Positions 17,039 through 25,584 of a DNA stretch of 64,000 nucleotides are shown piece after piece (positions within the stretch are counted from its first letter, which is position 1; each line of letters starts with the position of its first letter). The stretch comes from Ancrocorticia sp047501485 (GTDB taxonomy: Bacteria; Actinomycetota; Actinomycetes; Actinomycetales; Actinomycetaceae), in NCBI GenBank assembly GCA_047501485.1, contig JAZDRN010000008.1:72435-136434 (forward strand), read 5' to 3'. The translations under genes and the position numbers were made by a program. The notes under the pieces are model-generated. The model was not told where the DNA came from. It was given only the letters and a program-made list of their open reading frames with translations, and made no database searches.

Positions 17039-18073
17039 TTGACGCACCACACTCTGATCACGAAACCATCGAAAGAGAAGCGGAAACGTCTAGTCAGGAC
17101 GAGCTTCTCCGGGGCGTTGCTACTTGCTCTTGTCACGGCTGTCAATGCAGGCGCGGCGTGGGCAACGCCGAACGCTTCGGATCCCGAGGACGATCCTGCC
17201 CTCGAACAACAAGTCTCTGAAAATGAGGAGATCGGGAATGAGCAAGTTGTTTTCGATCAGGGACACGTCGATATCGGCCCTCGACTGGTCGATGGGGAAT
17301 GGGAGCTCTTGGCCCGTGACGATTCCGTGGCACCAGCGGTCTGGCGGCATCTGGATGACATGGTCTTTCAGCTGTCCGATGCCTCCATTCAACCGGCACC
17401 GGAAAGCGAAGACTTCGATTTCATACCGGCGGAGCCCGGTGAAGATCTCTACCTGATTCCTCAGATTCAGGATTACGAGGTTCCGTGGTTGGGCTGGAAC
17501 ACGCAGGATCCCGAAGTGATTGAGCAACTTGTGCACGGAATGACCATGCGACTTCATGGTGTGGAGGGGCCTGGAGATTTCGTGTTATTCCTGCAGAGCG
17601 GAAACTTCGATCCTCCGCAGCTGCTGTGGGATTCCGCTCAGTTGGCCGGGGAAGGGAGTGAGCCGCAGGATATCTGGGCCGATATCAACACTCATGTTCA
17701 TGCCAACTGGGTCTTCACGGAGCCTGGCGTATACCTGCTCGATGTCGAAGTATTCGGTGAACTCTCCACGGGTGAGGTGGGGAGCGATCGAGAAGTCCTT
17801 CGCTTCGCGGTCGGAGACGGGACCGATCCTCAGGATGGCTTTGCAGCCGAACTGCAGAACCCCGCCCCGGAAAACAGTACACAGGCCGCAGATGAGAATC
17901 CGCGCGAGAGCGCCGCACAGGACGATGACGGACTCCCGACGTCCACCGTGGCCATACTTGTCGGCGGAGCGGCCCTGGTGTTGGGTATCGTCGCGCTCTT
18001 CATCACGTTGCGATCACGCAAGGCGCGCCGCGAAGCAGAAGAAGATCCAGTCTCAGCAAGGGGATCGCAGTGA
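17039..18073 (+). CDS. Membrane-anchored protein with one anchored-repeat domain
   Basis: Signal sequence ~1-43 (ends AWA). One repeat domain ~65-260: DQGHVDIGPRLVDGEW, EDLYLIPQI, WLGWNTQD, GVEGPGDFVLF and NTHVHANWVFTEPGVY, with the histidines kept. There is no LPXTG. The C-terminus has a single TM helix (STVAILVGGAALVLGIVALF) followed by basic residues, so the protein sits at the outer membrane face between wall proteins and transporter. TTG 17039 is used with GAGAGG eight bases upstream. The stop overlaps the ATPase start by four bases (GTGA). Confidence 0.82.
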   Translation: MTHHTLITKPSKEKRKRLVRTSFSGALLLALVTAVNAGAAWATPNASDPEDDPALEQQVSENEEIGNEQVVFDQGHVDIGPRLVDGEWELLARDDSVAPAVWRHLDDMVFQLSDASIQPAPESEDFDFIPAEPGEDLYLIPQIQDYEVPWLGWNTQDPEVIEQLVHGMTMRLHGVEGPGDFVLFLQSGNFDPPQLLWDSAQLAGEGSEPQDIWADINTHVHANWVFTEPGVYLLDVEVFGELSTGEVGSDREVLRFAVGDGTDPQDGFAAELQNPAPENSTQAADENPRESAAQDDDGLPTSTVAILVGGAALVLGIVALFITLRSRKARREAEEDPVSARGSQ

Positions 18074-18876
18074 GTCAACAGGCGCTCTCAGAGAAGGAAA
18101 CAGTGCGTGCAGAGGGCGGGCTCCGTATCAAGGATCTCGCGGTGGATCTCGGGGGCCGTCCTGTCTTGAGGCGGGTCGATCTCCATATCGATCCTGGTGA
18201 GTTCATCGGACTTATCGGGCCCAACGGTTCCGGTAAGACGACCTTGATCCGTTCCGTTCTCGGATTGACGCCGAGACGCGAGGGGACAGTGGATGTCGAG
18301 GGTGGAAGCAACCAGAAGGCTCGCCGCCGGATCGGTTATGTCCCTCAACGGCTTGAGTTCGCCTGGGATTTTCCGATCAGCGTTCACGATGTCGTCCTGT
18401 CCGGCCGCGTGCGTGTTATGGGCTGGTTTCGCCGCCCGGGGGTGGAGGATTTCAGGGCGGTCGCGGAGGCTCTCGACCGTGTGGCTATGGCCGATTTGAA
18501 AGACCGGCCTGTGGGGCAGCTTTCAGGTGGGCAGCGCCAACGAGTGCTTGTCGCTCGAGCGCTGGCACTGCGGCCTCGTGTCCTCCTCCTCGATGAGCCG
18601 TTCACGGGACTCGATATTCCAAGTCAGGAATTACTGACGGATCTTTTCCGGGACCTTGCGGCGGAGGGTCGCGCCTTGCTCATGAGTACCCATGACCTCG
18701 CCGCCGCGATGCATACGTTCGACCGCCTGTACTTGATCAACCGGACCGTCGTTGCTTCGGGACCTCCCGATTCGCTGCGCAACGCGGATGTTTGGATCAG
18801 GGCTTTTGGGTTCAGGGAAGGGTCTCCTTTGCTGGATGCCCTTGGCGTAGCAGAAACGGGGAGCGCCCATGAGTGA
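18070..18876 (+). CDS. Anchored-repeat ABC transporter, ATP-binding subunit
   Basis: Cytoplasmic ATPase of the metal-type ABC transporter (ZnuC/MntB-like, TIGR03771 type). Walker A GPNGSGKTTLIR, Q-loop region RIGYVPQR, signature QLSGGQRQRVLVARAL, Walker B VLLLDEPFTGLD and switch His in MSTHDLAAAM. 268 residues. GTG start overlaps the upstream stop; the gene overlaps the permease start by eight bases. Confidence 0.92.
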   Translation: MSQQALSEKETVRAEGGLRIKDLAVDLGGRPVLRRVDLHIDPGEFIGLIGPNGSGKTTLIRSVLGLTPRREGTVDVEGGSNQKARRRIGYVPQRLEFAWDFPISVHDVVLSGRVRVMGWFRRPGVEDFRAVAEALDRVAMADLKDRPVGQLSGGQRQRVLVARALALRPRVLLLDEPFTGLDIPSQELLTDLFRDLAAEGRALLMSTHDLAAAMHTFDRLYLINRTVVASGPPDSLRNADVWIRAFGFREGSPLLDALGVAETGSAHE

Positions 18877-19852
18877 CGGCATGTTGACCTTTGGGGAGTT
18901 TCTCGAAGACCTCACCAATCCTCTGTTGTCCTTCCTTCCCAAGGCTCTGCTCGTCGCGGTTATGGCCGCTGTCGTGTGCGGAGTGATCGGCAACTACGTC
19001 GTCTTGCGAGGGATGGTCTTCATCGGGCACGCGGTTGCTCACGCGGTATTCCCGGGTATTGCTTTGGCCTTCATTCTCCAGGGGTCATTGGTTCTCGGTG
19101 GGATGCTGGCTGGGGTAACCACGGCGGTCTTGGTCGCGGTCTTCTCGCAGAACAGACGGTTGAAGGAAGATGCTGTGATCGGCATCTTCTTCGTGGCGGC
19201 ATTCGCCCTGGGCATCGTGATCATCTCGACGGCGCCCGGATACTCGGGCTCCCTGGAGAGTTTCCTCTTCGGGTCCATCACGGGTATCCCTGACTCGGAC
19301 ATCTACGTGGTTGCTGTGGCGGGCGTGCTCCTGCTGGGCATTGCGTTCCTGCTGCACAAGGAATTCGTCGCCGTGAGCCTCGACCGCGAGATGGCTCGAG
19401 CGGCCGGTCTCCCTATTCTGGCCTTGGACATCCTTCTCTATGTCATGGTCTCGGTTTCCGTCGTGGTAGCGGTTCAGGTGATCGGCAACATCCTCGTGGT
19501 GGCATTGCTTGTGATTCCAGCTTCCACCGCACGCCTGTTGACGGACCGGATCGGCGTCATGATGGTTCTCTCACCCGTGATCGGCGCGCTATGCGCCTTC
19601 TTCGGACTGTATCTCTCCTGGGCCATTGACCTGCCCACCGGCGGCACGATCGTTCTGCTCGGCACGCTCGTCTTCCTCCTGACCTGGGTCCTGGCTCCGA
19701 AACACGGCCTGCTGGGCAAATGGCGCGCATCGCGTGCGGTGGCCGCGGCGGAGTCCGATCTTTCCGATGTGCCAACGGTCGTCCCGGCAGAAGCATCGAC
19801 TTCACCCGATCGAAAAGTTAAGACAAGGGAAACAGTGAGTAGCAACACCTAG
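18869..19852 (+). CDS. Anchored-repeat ABC transporter, permease subunit
   Basis: ABC-3 family metal permease (ZnuB/MntC-like, TIGR03770 type). About eight hydrophobic segments, from LLSFLPKALLVAVMAAVVCGVIGNY to GGTIVLLGTLVFLLTWVLAP. Family features include VLRGMVFIGHAVAHAVFPGIAL and FVAVSLDREMARAAGLP. The ~50-residue hydrophilic C-terminal tail is unusual but compatible. 327 residues. Overlaps the ATPase gene. Confidence 0.92.
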   Translation: MSDGMLTFGEFLEDLTNPLLSFLPKALLVAVMAAVVCGVIGNYVVLRGMVFIGHAVAHAVFPGIALAFILQGSLVLGGMLAGVTTAVLVAVFSQNRRLKEDAVIGIFFVAAFALGIVIISTAPGYSGSLESFLFGSITGIPDSDIYVVAVAGVLLLGIAFLLHKEFVAVSLDREMARAAGLPILALDILLYVMVSVSVVVAVQVIGNILVVALLVIPASTARLLTDRIGVMMVLSPVIGALCAFFGLYLSWAIDLPTGGTIVLLGTLVFLLTWVLAPKHGLLGKWRASRAVAAAESDLSDVPTVVPAEASTSPDRKVKTRETVSSNT

Positions 19853-19929
19853 GGTCTCGCCGACCGCCGGGCGGCTACGGAGCATCCCGGGAGATCCCCA
19901 CCGTTTTCGACAGTAAGCCGCGCTACGTG

Positions 19930-19957
19930 GTTGCAGTGCACTCTGACGCACTGCAAC
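19930..19957 (+). promoter_or_regulatory. Inverted repeat in leader of second wall-protein gene
   Basis: Perfect 10-bp arms GTTGCAGTGC (19930-19939) and GCACTGCAAC (19948-19957) around 8 nt, 78 nt past the permease stop. It could be an intercistronic hairpin that lowers expression of the distal genes, or an operator for a separate promoter. No T-run follows. Confidence 0.5.
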
Positions 19958-19996
19958 GGCAACGTGCGAACCCACCACATGAATGAAAGTAAGCAT

Positions 19997-22117
19997 ATGG
20001 CACTCATACCACCCGAAGGGGTCCATTCCTCCCGTCAGCGCGGAATCCTCATGAAACGCGCAGGTGCAACGGTACTGTCGATCGCCTTGGCTCAAGGACT
20101 GTTTCTCCTGCCGGGACTCGTGGCGCCGGCCGCAGCCGCTCCTGAAGTAGACGAAGCGACGTACTTTATCGACGAGGGCCACGTCGACGCCTTCTACTTC
20201 AATCACAATGACGGCGTGCCCTATCTAGCTCTAAAGGATGACTCGGTTTCTCCCTATGAAATCCGAGATCCGCAGGATGTCGAGCTTCATGCCAAGGAAG
20301 CGGCTCTCACAAACCTTCCCGCCGTAGGGGCCGTGCCGGAGGAGCTCCACAACCGCGAGGTCTATCATCTTCCTTTGACCCAGGACCACAATTTGCTGTG
20401 GCCGGGATGGGAGAGCCAGCCTCTCCAGTCTGCGGGATACAACCAGGTAGACATCAACATCACCGATGTCGAGGGGCCCGGAGACGCGTACCTGTGGTCT
20501 GTCGGAAGTTTTGGGGCTTCTGTCGTCCCCCTGTTGAACGATGGTCGTCTGAAATTCCCTGGAACGATCCATCAGAGTTTCCTCGCCCATACCCATGCTC
20601 ACTGGGCCTTCACGGAACCTGGAGACTACGTGTTCACGGTGAGTGGAGAGGTGCACAACTCGAGCACCGGGGCAAACGATTCCACCGAGACCAAGGAATA
20701 CCTCTTCTCGGTAGGTAGTTTCACGCGCACGCCTGAAACGGTGAGCGTTGCAGGAGCCACGGATTACGAGACCGGCGACGCCGTCGAACTGGTCGCGGAA
20801 CCGGAGAAGGCGGCGGTCAACGTTCCGCGTTTGGATAATGGCGAATGGGACGTCGTCGACCCCGAATGGACGTGGGAATCCCGTGTGGCCGGTGGTGACT
20901 GGTCCTCGGTCGAGGGACAGAACTCCGAAACCTATCGGGGTGTCGCGCATGCGGATGGCGAAGAACTGCGGGCTGTCGCGATCTATGACGATGAGGCGCA
21001 AGGGCGGGCGATCGAGGTCGTTTCGGAGCCGGTGGAACTTAACGTCATCGATATAGCGCCGGAGATCTCCATCGTCCCATTGAACGATCAGTACCGGCAG
21101 GGTGACGATATCGTTCTCGAGTTGGATGCCGAGCCCGAGCTGTCCGGCCAGGACGAGGTGCGGTGGCAGTGGCGCCTTCCGGGTGCGAACTGGTCGGACA
21201 TCCCGGCCGCCTCCTCCCATTCTCACACCGTGCGTGCTGAACAGGCCCTCAACGGCGTTCCGGTCCGAGCCCAGGTGACCTACGCCGAGAGCGGCGAGAC
21301 GCTTACGAGCGAACCCGCAACCATCGCGGTCGACGACGGTGCCGAAGCCGAGCAGATGCTGTCCATCTCGGGAGTGGAGGATCAGTACGAAACCGGTGAT
21401 ACCGCCACGCTCGAGCTGAACGTCGATCCGGCGACCGCCTTGCAGACCTTCCAGTGGTTCATCGATGCCGGTGACGGCGAAGCCGAGCCTATCGAAGGGG
21501 CGACGTCAAGGCGCCTGGAGCTGCCCCTGACCGAAGACCATGACGGATCGCAGATCCGGGCAGCCGTGGTCCACGCCAATGGAGAGATCGCCTATGGCCT
21601 CTCCGCTGCGGTGACCCTGAATGTTTCGGCGGATTCCCCCGGCGACCCCGATCCGACCCCGGACCCCACCGACGAGCCGACAGATGATCCGACCCCGGAC
21701 CCTACCGACGAACCCACGCCGGACCCGACTCCGACGGATGAACCGACGGATACGCCGGACCCGGATGACACTCCGACGCCCGACCCCACACCGTCGGATC
21801 AGCCCTCCAACGGTGGCCCATCGAACGGTCCCAGCCCCAACCCGTCGGGTGGCTCGGACCCATCCGGCGATGGAAACGATGGGCCGGGGAATGGCGGAAC
21901 CGATGACCGACGCGGGGCAGATCAGAAGAACGCTCCGGGCGCCGGCAACGGAAGTGACCCCAATGTCCCGAAGCAGGCGGGTGCCGCAGGCTATGACGGA
22001 CCTCTTCCGTTGACGGGTGCCGACAACCGCATCTTGCTGACCCTCGGCCTGACTCTGCTGACCGCTGGAACCGGCGCGGGAATTCTCGTGATCAAGCGTC
22101 GGGGAGCGGGTGAATGA
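19997..22117 (+). CDS. LPXTG-anchored protein: one anchored-repeat domain plus Ig-like modules
   Basis: Signal peptide (hydrophobic core ALAQGLFLLPGLVAPAAAA). Repeat domain ~55-240 is very close in sequence to repeat 2 of the first wall protein (EGHVDAFYFNHNDG, VYHLPL, LLWPGWESQPL, GPGDAYLW, HTHAHWAFTEPG). Then about three Ig-like modules (~245-515) with repeated YETGD / W-Q-W / T-V-R patterns, a Pro/Asp/Thr repeat stalk of ~60 residues, and LPLTG (~670) with TM helix and KRR tail. The start is uncertain: ATG 19997 (GAAAG upstream) or ATG 20051, both leaving a signal peptide. The stop overlaps the next gene (ATGA). Confidence 0.86.
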   Translation: MALIPPEGVHSSRQRGILMKRAGATVLSIALAQGLFLLPGLVAPAAAAPEVDEATYFIDEGHVDAFYFNHNDGVPYLALKDDSVSPYEIRDPQDVELHAKEAALTNLPAVGAVPEELHNREVYHLPLTQDHNLLWPGWESQPLQSAGYNQVDINITDVEGPGDAYLWSVGSFGASVVPLLNDGRLKFPGTIHQSFLAHTHAHWAFTEPGDYVFTVSGEVHNSSTGANDSTETKEYLFSVGSFTRTPETVSVAGATDYETGDAVELVAEPEKAAVNVPRLDNGEWDVVDPEWTWESRVAGGDWSSVEGQNSETYRGVAHADGEELRAVAIYDDEAQGRAIEVVSEPVELNVIDIAPEISIVPLNDQYRQGDDIVLELDAEPELSGQDEVRWQWRLPGANWSDIPAASSHSHTVRAEQALNGVPVRAQVTYAESGETLTSEPATIAVDDGAEAEQMLSISGVEDQYETGDTATLELNVDPATALQTFQWFIDAGDGEAEPIEGATSRRLELPLTEDHDGSQIRAAVVHANGEIAYGLSAAVTLNVSADSPGDPDPTPDPTDEPTDDPTPDPTDEPTPDPTPTDEPTDTPDPDDTPTPDPTPSDQPSNGGPSNGPSPNPSGGSDPSGDGNDGPGNGGTDDRRGADQKNAPGAGNGSDPNVPKQAGAAGYDGPLPLTGADNRILLTLGLTLLTAGTGAGILVIKRRGAGE
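21650..21820 (+). repeat. In-frame repeats coding a Pro/Asp/Thr stalk
   Basis: Degenerate in-frame units encoding DPTPDPTDEPT-like sequence form the wall-spanning stalk of the LPXTG protein. Such tracts vary in length between strains in other surface proteins; here only the repetition is observed. Confidence 0.6.
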
Positions 22118-23088
22118 TCCTCAGCGCACGCCGAACGCTCGTCTGGAGGCTGGCCGCGGCCGGAGTATCGCTGCTCGCGCTGCTCGCCGGTTGCGGCCCC
22201 TCCGCGGAGGAACACCCCGAACAGCAGGGACCGCCGGTCGAGTCTCTTGCTCCGGACACCCGTGTTCTCGGTGCAGGGCGTGCGATGGTGGAACCCGCCT
22301 TTCGCGAGGGGCAGTGGCAGCTGGCGATATATGAGACGGAGGGTTCCAGCGACGGCGCCGAGGGGGTGTGGCGTTCGCCGAACCGAACAGTGCTCGGCGT
22401 CGGACCGGCCGAAAGAGTCGAGGTACCCGATTCCGAAGCTTTGAGCTTTCTCGACGCCGAGCCCGGGGACACTATCTGGGCCGTTCAAGACGTGGAGGGC
22501 CCGGCACTGTCCCTGGGATTCTCGCTTGATTCGGATGAGGCTCTCAGAAGCATCGACGGGGGAGCGAACATATTGCTCACCGGGGTGCAGGGTCCCGGGA
22601 CGCTCATCGCCTACACGACCGATGGAGACTCCAAGGTGCCGCAGCCGGTGTGGGATTCGCGCGATGCCTTTCCGCAGCCGTACTCGCTTGAACTCGGCGA
22701 TCAGCGCGGTATGAACTGGAGTTTCACCGAACCGGGGGTCTACCTCGTCCAACTGACCGTGCAGGCCACGCTTGTGGACGGCTCCGCCTTCTCGGACACT
22801 CAGATACTGCGCTTCAACGTGGATTCCGGATTGGACGCGGAGCAGGTGCTGTCCTTCGAATGGGTGGGGCCTCAGCCTGAGGCATATTTCGAACCGGGCG
22901 AGGCGGTTCAGCAGGAGCAAGATACGGGGACGGACCTGACGGACTGGCTATTGCGCGGGTCGGTGATTCTACTCGTGGTCATGGCGTTGACGGCTGCCGT
23001 CATGCTGGCGCGACACAGGAGCCGCAAACGATCCCCGAACGACGCGAGTAAGGATGAGCGCGCCGACATGACTGGAGAACCCCTATGA
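22114..23088 (+). CDS. Lipobox and TM protein with a histidine-less anchored-repeat domain
   Basis: Lipobox LLAGC near residue 28 (LSLLALLAGCGPS type), then a repeat-like domain ~45-245 in the normal order: GAGRAMVEPAFREGQW, DTIWAVQDVEGP, GVQGPGTLIAY and GMNWSFTEPGVYLVQLTV. The histidine cluster is replaced by LGDQRGMNW, and the initial EGH is AGR. A second hydrophobic helix near the C-terminus (WLLRGSVILLVVMALTAAVML) plus basic tail would anchor the other end. ATGA overlaps on both sides couple it to the wall protein and the transglycosylase. A structural rather than metal-binding role is inferred. Confidence 0.75.
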   Translation: MILSARRTLVWRLAAAGVSLLALLAGCGPSAEEHPEQQGPPVESLAPDTRVLGAGRAMVEPAFREGQWQLAIYETEGSSDGAEGVWRSPNRTVLGVGPAERVEVPDSEALSFLDAEPGDTIWAVQDVEGPALSLGFSLDSDEALRSIDGGANILLTGVQGPGTLIAYTTDGDSKVPQPVWDSRDAFPQPYSLELGDQRGMNWSFTEPGVYLVQLTVQATLVDGSAFSDTQILRFNVDSGLDAEQVLSFEWVGPQPEAYFEPGEAVQQEQDTGTDLTDWLLRGSVILLVVMALTAAVMLARHRSRKRSPNDASKDERADMTGEPL

Positions 23089-23990
23089 CAATGCAACCAG
23101 AAGATCGCACGACGTGGTTTCCTCCGGTATCGGGTGACGAACCGCCGGAGCACCCCACGCGGGGAGGGGAGAACCTCGAGGTGCCGGAAGAAGGCTCGGA
23201 TAAGCGGTCTCGTGATCCTGGACGAAGCACGCGGTGGATTCTTCCGACGACCACGGTCGCTCTCATCGGCGCGGGACTGGTGGTGCTTGGCGCGGGAGTC
23301 GGTACATCGTATCTGGGCGGCGACGATTCGGAGTCCGAGGATCTTTGGGCCGGTGTTTCCGTGCCCTCCATGCCGCCTTCCGCCGGTGGGATGGATCCCG
23401 AGCGCGCCGGGCCTGAGAACGTCAGCGTCAGTGAACTGGTCGATCCAGAATGGGTTGCCGGGGTTTCCAAAGCAAGCCATATCTCAGAACAGGCATTGGC
23501 CGCATATTCCGGCGCGGCGCTCCTGGCCAACGAGACGTTCGAGGGATGCAACCTCGGTTGGAACACCCTCGCAGCGATCGGCTATGTCGAAACGGAGCAC
23601 GGGAGTTACGGCGGTGCGCGTATTCGTGGCGACGGCGTCGTCGATCCAACGATCCTGGGACCTCGCCTCGACGGGCGTGATGGCGTTGCCGAGATTCGGG
23701 ATACCGATGGGGGAGAGTTCGACGGCGACACGGAATACGATCGTGCCGTGGGTCCGATGCAGTTCATTCCCGCGACCTGGGAGGACTTCGCCCAGAACGG
23801 CAGCGGTGATGGAGAGGCCGACATCAACAACATCGAGGATGCTGCGATTTCCGCAGCCACGTATCTGTGTTCCTACGGCGATCTGAGCGTGGAGGAGAAC
23901 TGGATCGATGCGATCGACGCCTACAACCCCTCCAGAGACTACAACCACGAGGTGGCCGATCGCGCGGACCATTATGGGAATTTTGGATGA
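23085..23990 (+). CDS. Membrane-bound lytic transglycosylase, MltB-like
   Basis: Cytoplasmic N-terminus (~1-55), one TM segment (~56-80) and an extracytoplasmic SLT_2/MltB-like domain (~145-295). Visible family motifs: NLGWNTLAAIGYVETEHG (catalytic Glu ~169), DGRDGVAEIRDTDGG, YDRAVGPMQFIPATW and AAISAATYLCSYG, ending DAYNPSRDYNHEVADRADHYG. It would cleave glycan strands of peptidoglycan. It is the last gene of the coupled string (ATGA overlap), so local wall remodelling linked to the surface transporter is a reasonable inference. Confidence 0.82.
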   Translation: MTMQPEDRTTWFPPVSGDEPPEHPTRGGENLEVPEEGSDKRSRDPGRSTRWILPTTTVALIGAGLVVLGAGVGTSYLGGDDSESEDLWAGVSVPSMPPSAGGMDPERAGPENVSVSELVDPEWVAGVSKASHISEQALAAYSGAALLANETFEGCNLGWNTLAAIGYVETEHGSYGGARIRGDGVVDPTILGPRLDGRDGVAEIRDTDGGEFDGDTEYDRAVGPMQFIPATWEDFAQNGSGDGEADINNIEDAAISAATYLCSYGDLSVEENWIDAIDAYNPSRDYNHEVADRADHYGNFG

Positions 23991-24085
23991 CGATGGGGAA
24001 GGTACCTGCCGACTGAGTGGAGCCAAGCGGCGAAACCGGGGCCGCGTTCCATCCCGTCGGTTGGGCAACGTCGAAACCCAGGCCC

Positions 24086-25441
24086 CTACTTCTCCACCTT
24101 CTGCTGCGCGCGCACCGGCAGGAATGCCAGCAGGCCGACGATCAGGACGATGACGATTCCCAGAATCCCGAAGTAGGCGACCTCGGTCTTGGGCTGGCCC
24201 GTGACCTTGGCGGCGAGGGTGATCGCCGTGGCGTACATGAACGGTGCGAGGAAGGAGACCGCTCGTCCGGTCGTCGCGTACAGCCCGAAGAGCTCGCCTT
24301 CCTCGCGTGGCGGGGCGATGCGCGCGAGGTAGGTGCGAGATGCGGATTGCGTCGGCCCCACGAAGATGCACAGGATGAGTCCGAACACCCAGAACAGGGT
24401 CTTCGGATCCATGTGCAGGGGACCGAGATCGATGCCCGAGTGGGCGAAGAAGATTATCAGTCCAGCCGCGATCATGAGCGTGAGAGACAGGACGATGACT
24501 GCCCGGGATCCCTTCTTATCGTCCATGCGGCCGAACACGATGGTGGCGATGCCGGCCACTACGTTGGCGGCGATGCCGAAGATGAGGACCTCACTCGCTT
24601 CGAAGCCGAAGGCGGCCGCGGCCAGAACGCCACCGAAGGAGAACACTCCGGCGAGCCCATCGCGGTAGATCGCCGAGGAGATGAGGAACCAGACCACCGA
24701 ACGGTCCGTCCTCCAGAACCGCACCAACGAGCGAATGACCTGGCGGTATGCCTCCCAGATGCCCTTGGTCTGAGCTCCCACCGGCTCGCGGTCCTTGCCC
24801 GTGATCATGAGGGGAAGAGCCGAGACGAGAAACCAGATGGCCGCGATGATCATGGAGACGCGGATGTTCTGCCCGTTCTCGGATGTCACGCCGAACCAGC
24901 CGACGTCCGGCGCGATGAAGCCGACGTAGAGGATCCCCAGCAGGACGATGCCTCCCACGTATCCCATTCCCCATCCGAAGCCGGAGACCCTTCCCACGGT
25001 CTGCGGCGTCGAAACGTCGGTCACCATGGAGTTGTAGACCACCGAACCCGTCTCGAAGATGATGTTGCCGAGGGCGAGCAGTATGAGTCCCAACCACATG
25101 TAGGTGCCGCCGCCGTCGGGCTGAACGAAGAAGAGCAGGGCCATGATGACGACGACGCCGAGCGTCGCAATCGTCAGTGAGGTGTTCCGTTTGCCGGAGC
25201 GATCTGTCCACTGTCCGATAGCGGGGGCGGTGAGCGCCACGAGGATGCCGGCCACGGCGAGTGCCCAGCCCAACAGGGCATTGGCGTCGGGACCGAAGAG
25301 ATCGGGGTTGGTGATGTAGGTGGAGAAGACGAAGGTGGTCACCACCGCGTTGAAGGCCGCCGAACCCCAATCCCATATGGCCCACGTCCATACTCCCCGG
25401 TTGAGGAAACCGTATGAGCGCCGCTTCTTTGTGGATGTCAT
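24086..25441 (-). CDS. MFS transporter, UMF1/Atg22-like
   Basis: About 12 hydrophobic segments over ~451 residues. The opening YGFLNRGVWTWAIWDWGSAAFNAVVTTFVFSTYI, the ...APAIGQWTDRSGKR loop and VGPTQSASRTYLARIAPPREEGELFGLYATTGRA loop are typical of the UMF1/Atg22-like branch of the major facilitator superfamily. The substrate is unknown. Convergent with the transglycosylase gene (95 nt apart). The start is probably ATG 25441 (MTSTKKRR); a GTG/ATG four codons upstream is possible. Confidence 0.75.
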   Translation of the reverse strand: MTSTKKRRSYGFLNRGVWTWAIWDWGSAAFNAVVTTFVFSTYITNPDLFGPDANALLGWALAVAGILVALTAPAIGQWTDRSGKRNTSLTIATLGVVVIMALLFFVQPDGGGTYMWLGLILLALGNIIFETGSVVYNSMVTDVSTPQTVGRVSGFGWGMGYVGGIVLLGILYVGFIAPDVGWFGVTSENGQNIRVSMIIAAIWFLVSALPLMITGKDREPVGAQTKGIWEAYRQVIRSLVRFWRTDRSVVWFLISSAIYRDGLAGVFSFGGVLAAAAFGFEASEVLIFGIAANVVAGIATIVFGRMDDKKGSRAVIVLSLTLMIAAGLIIFFAHSGIDLGPLHMDPKTLFWVFGLILCIFVGPTQSASRTYLARIAPPREEGELFGLYATTGRAVSFLAPFMYATAITLAAKVTGQPKTEVAYFGILGIVIVLIVGLLAFLPVRAQQKVEK

Positions 25442-25584
25442 AGGCCACACCATACGTCGTCACGCCTTGAGCGGGTGCCATAGGCGCGGATTTCGGACTC
25501 TGCGGAGGCGACCGGCGCTCAAGGGCGCAACTTTTCCCGGGCGGCGATAATGCCCCTTGTGCCGCATGACGATAGTCTTAGGGG

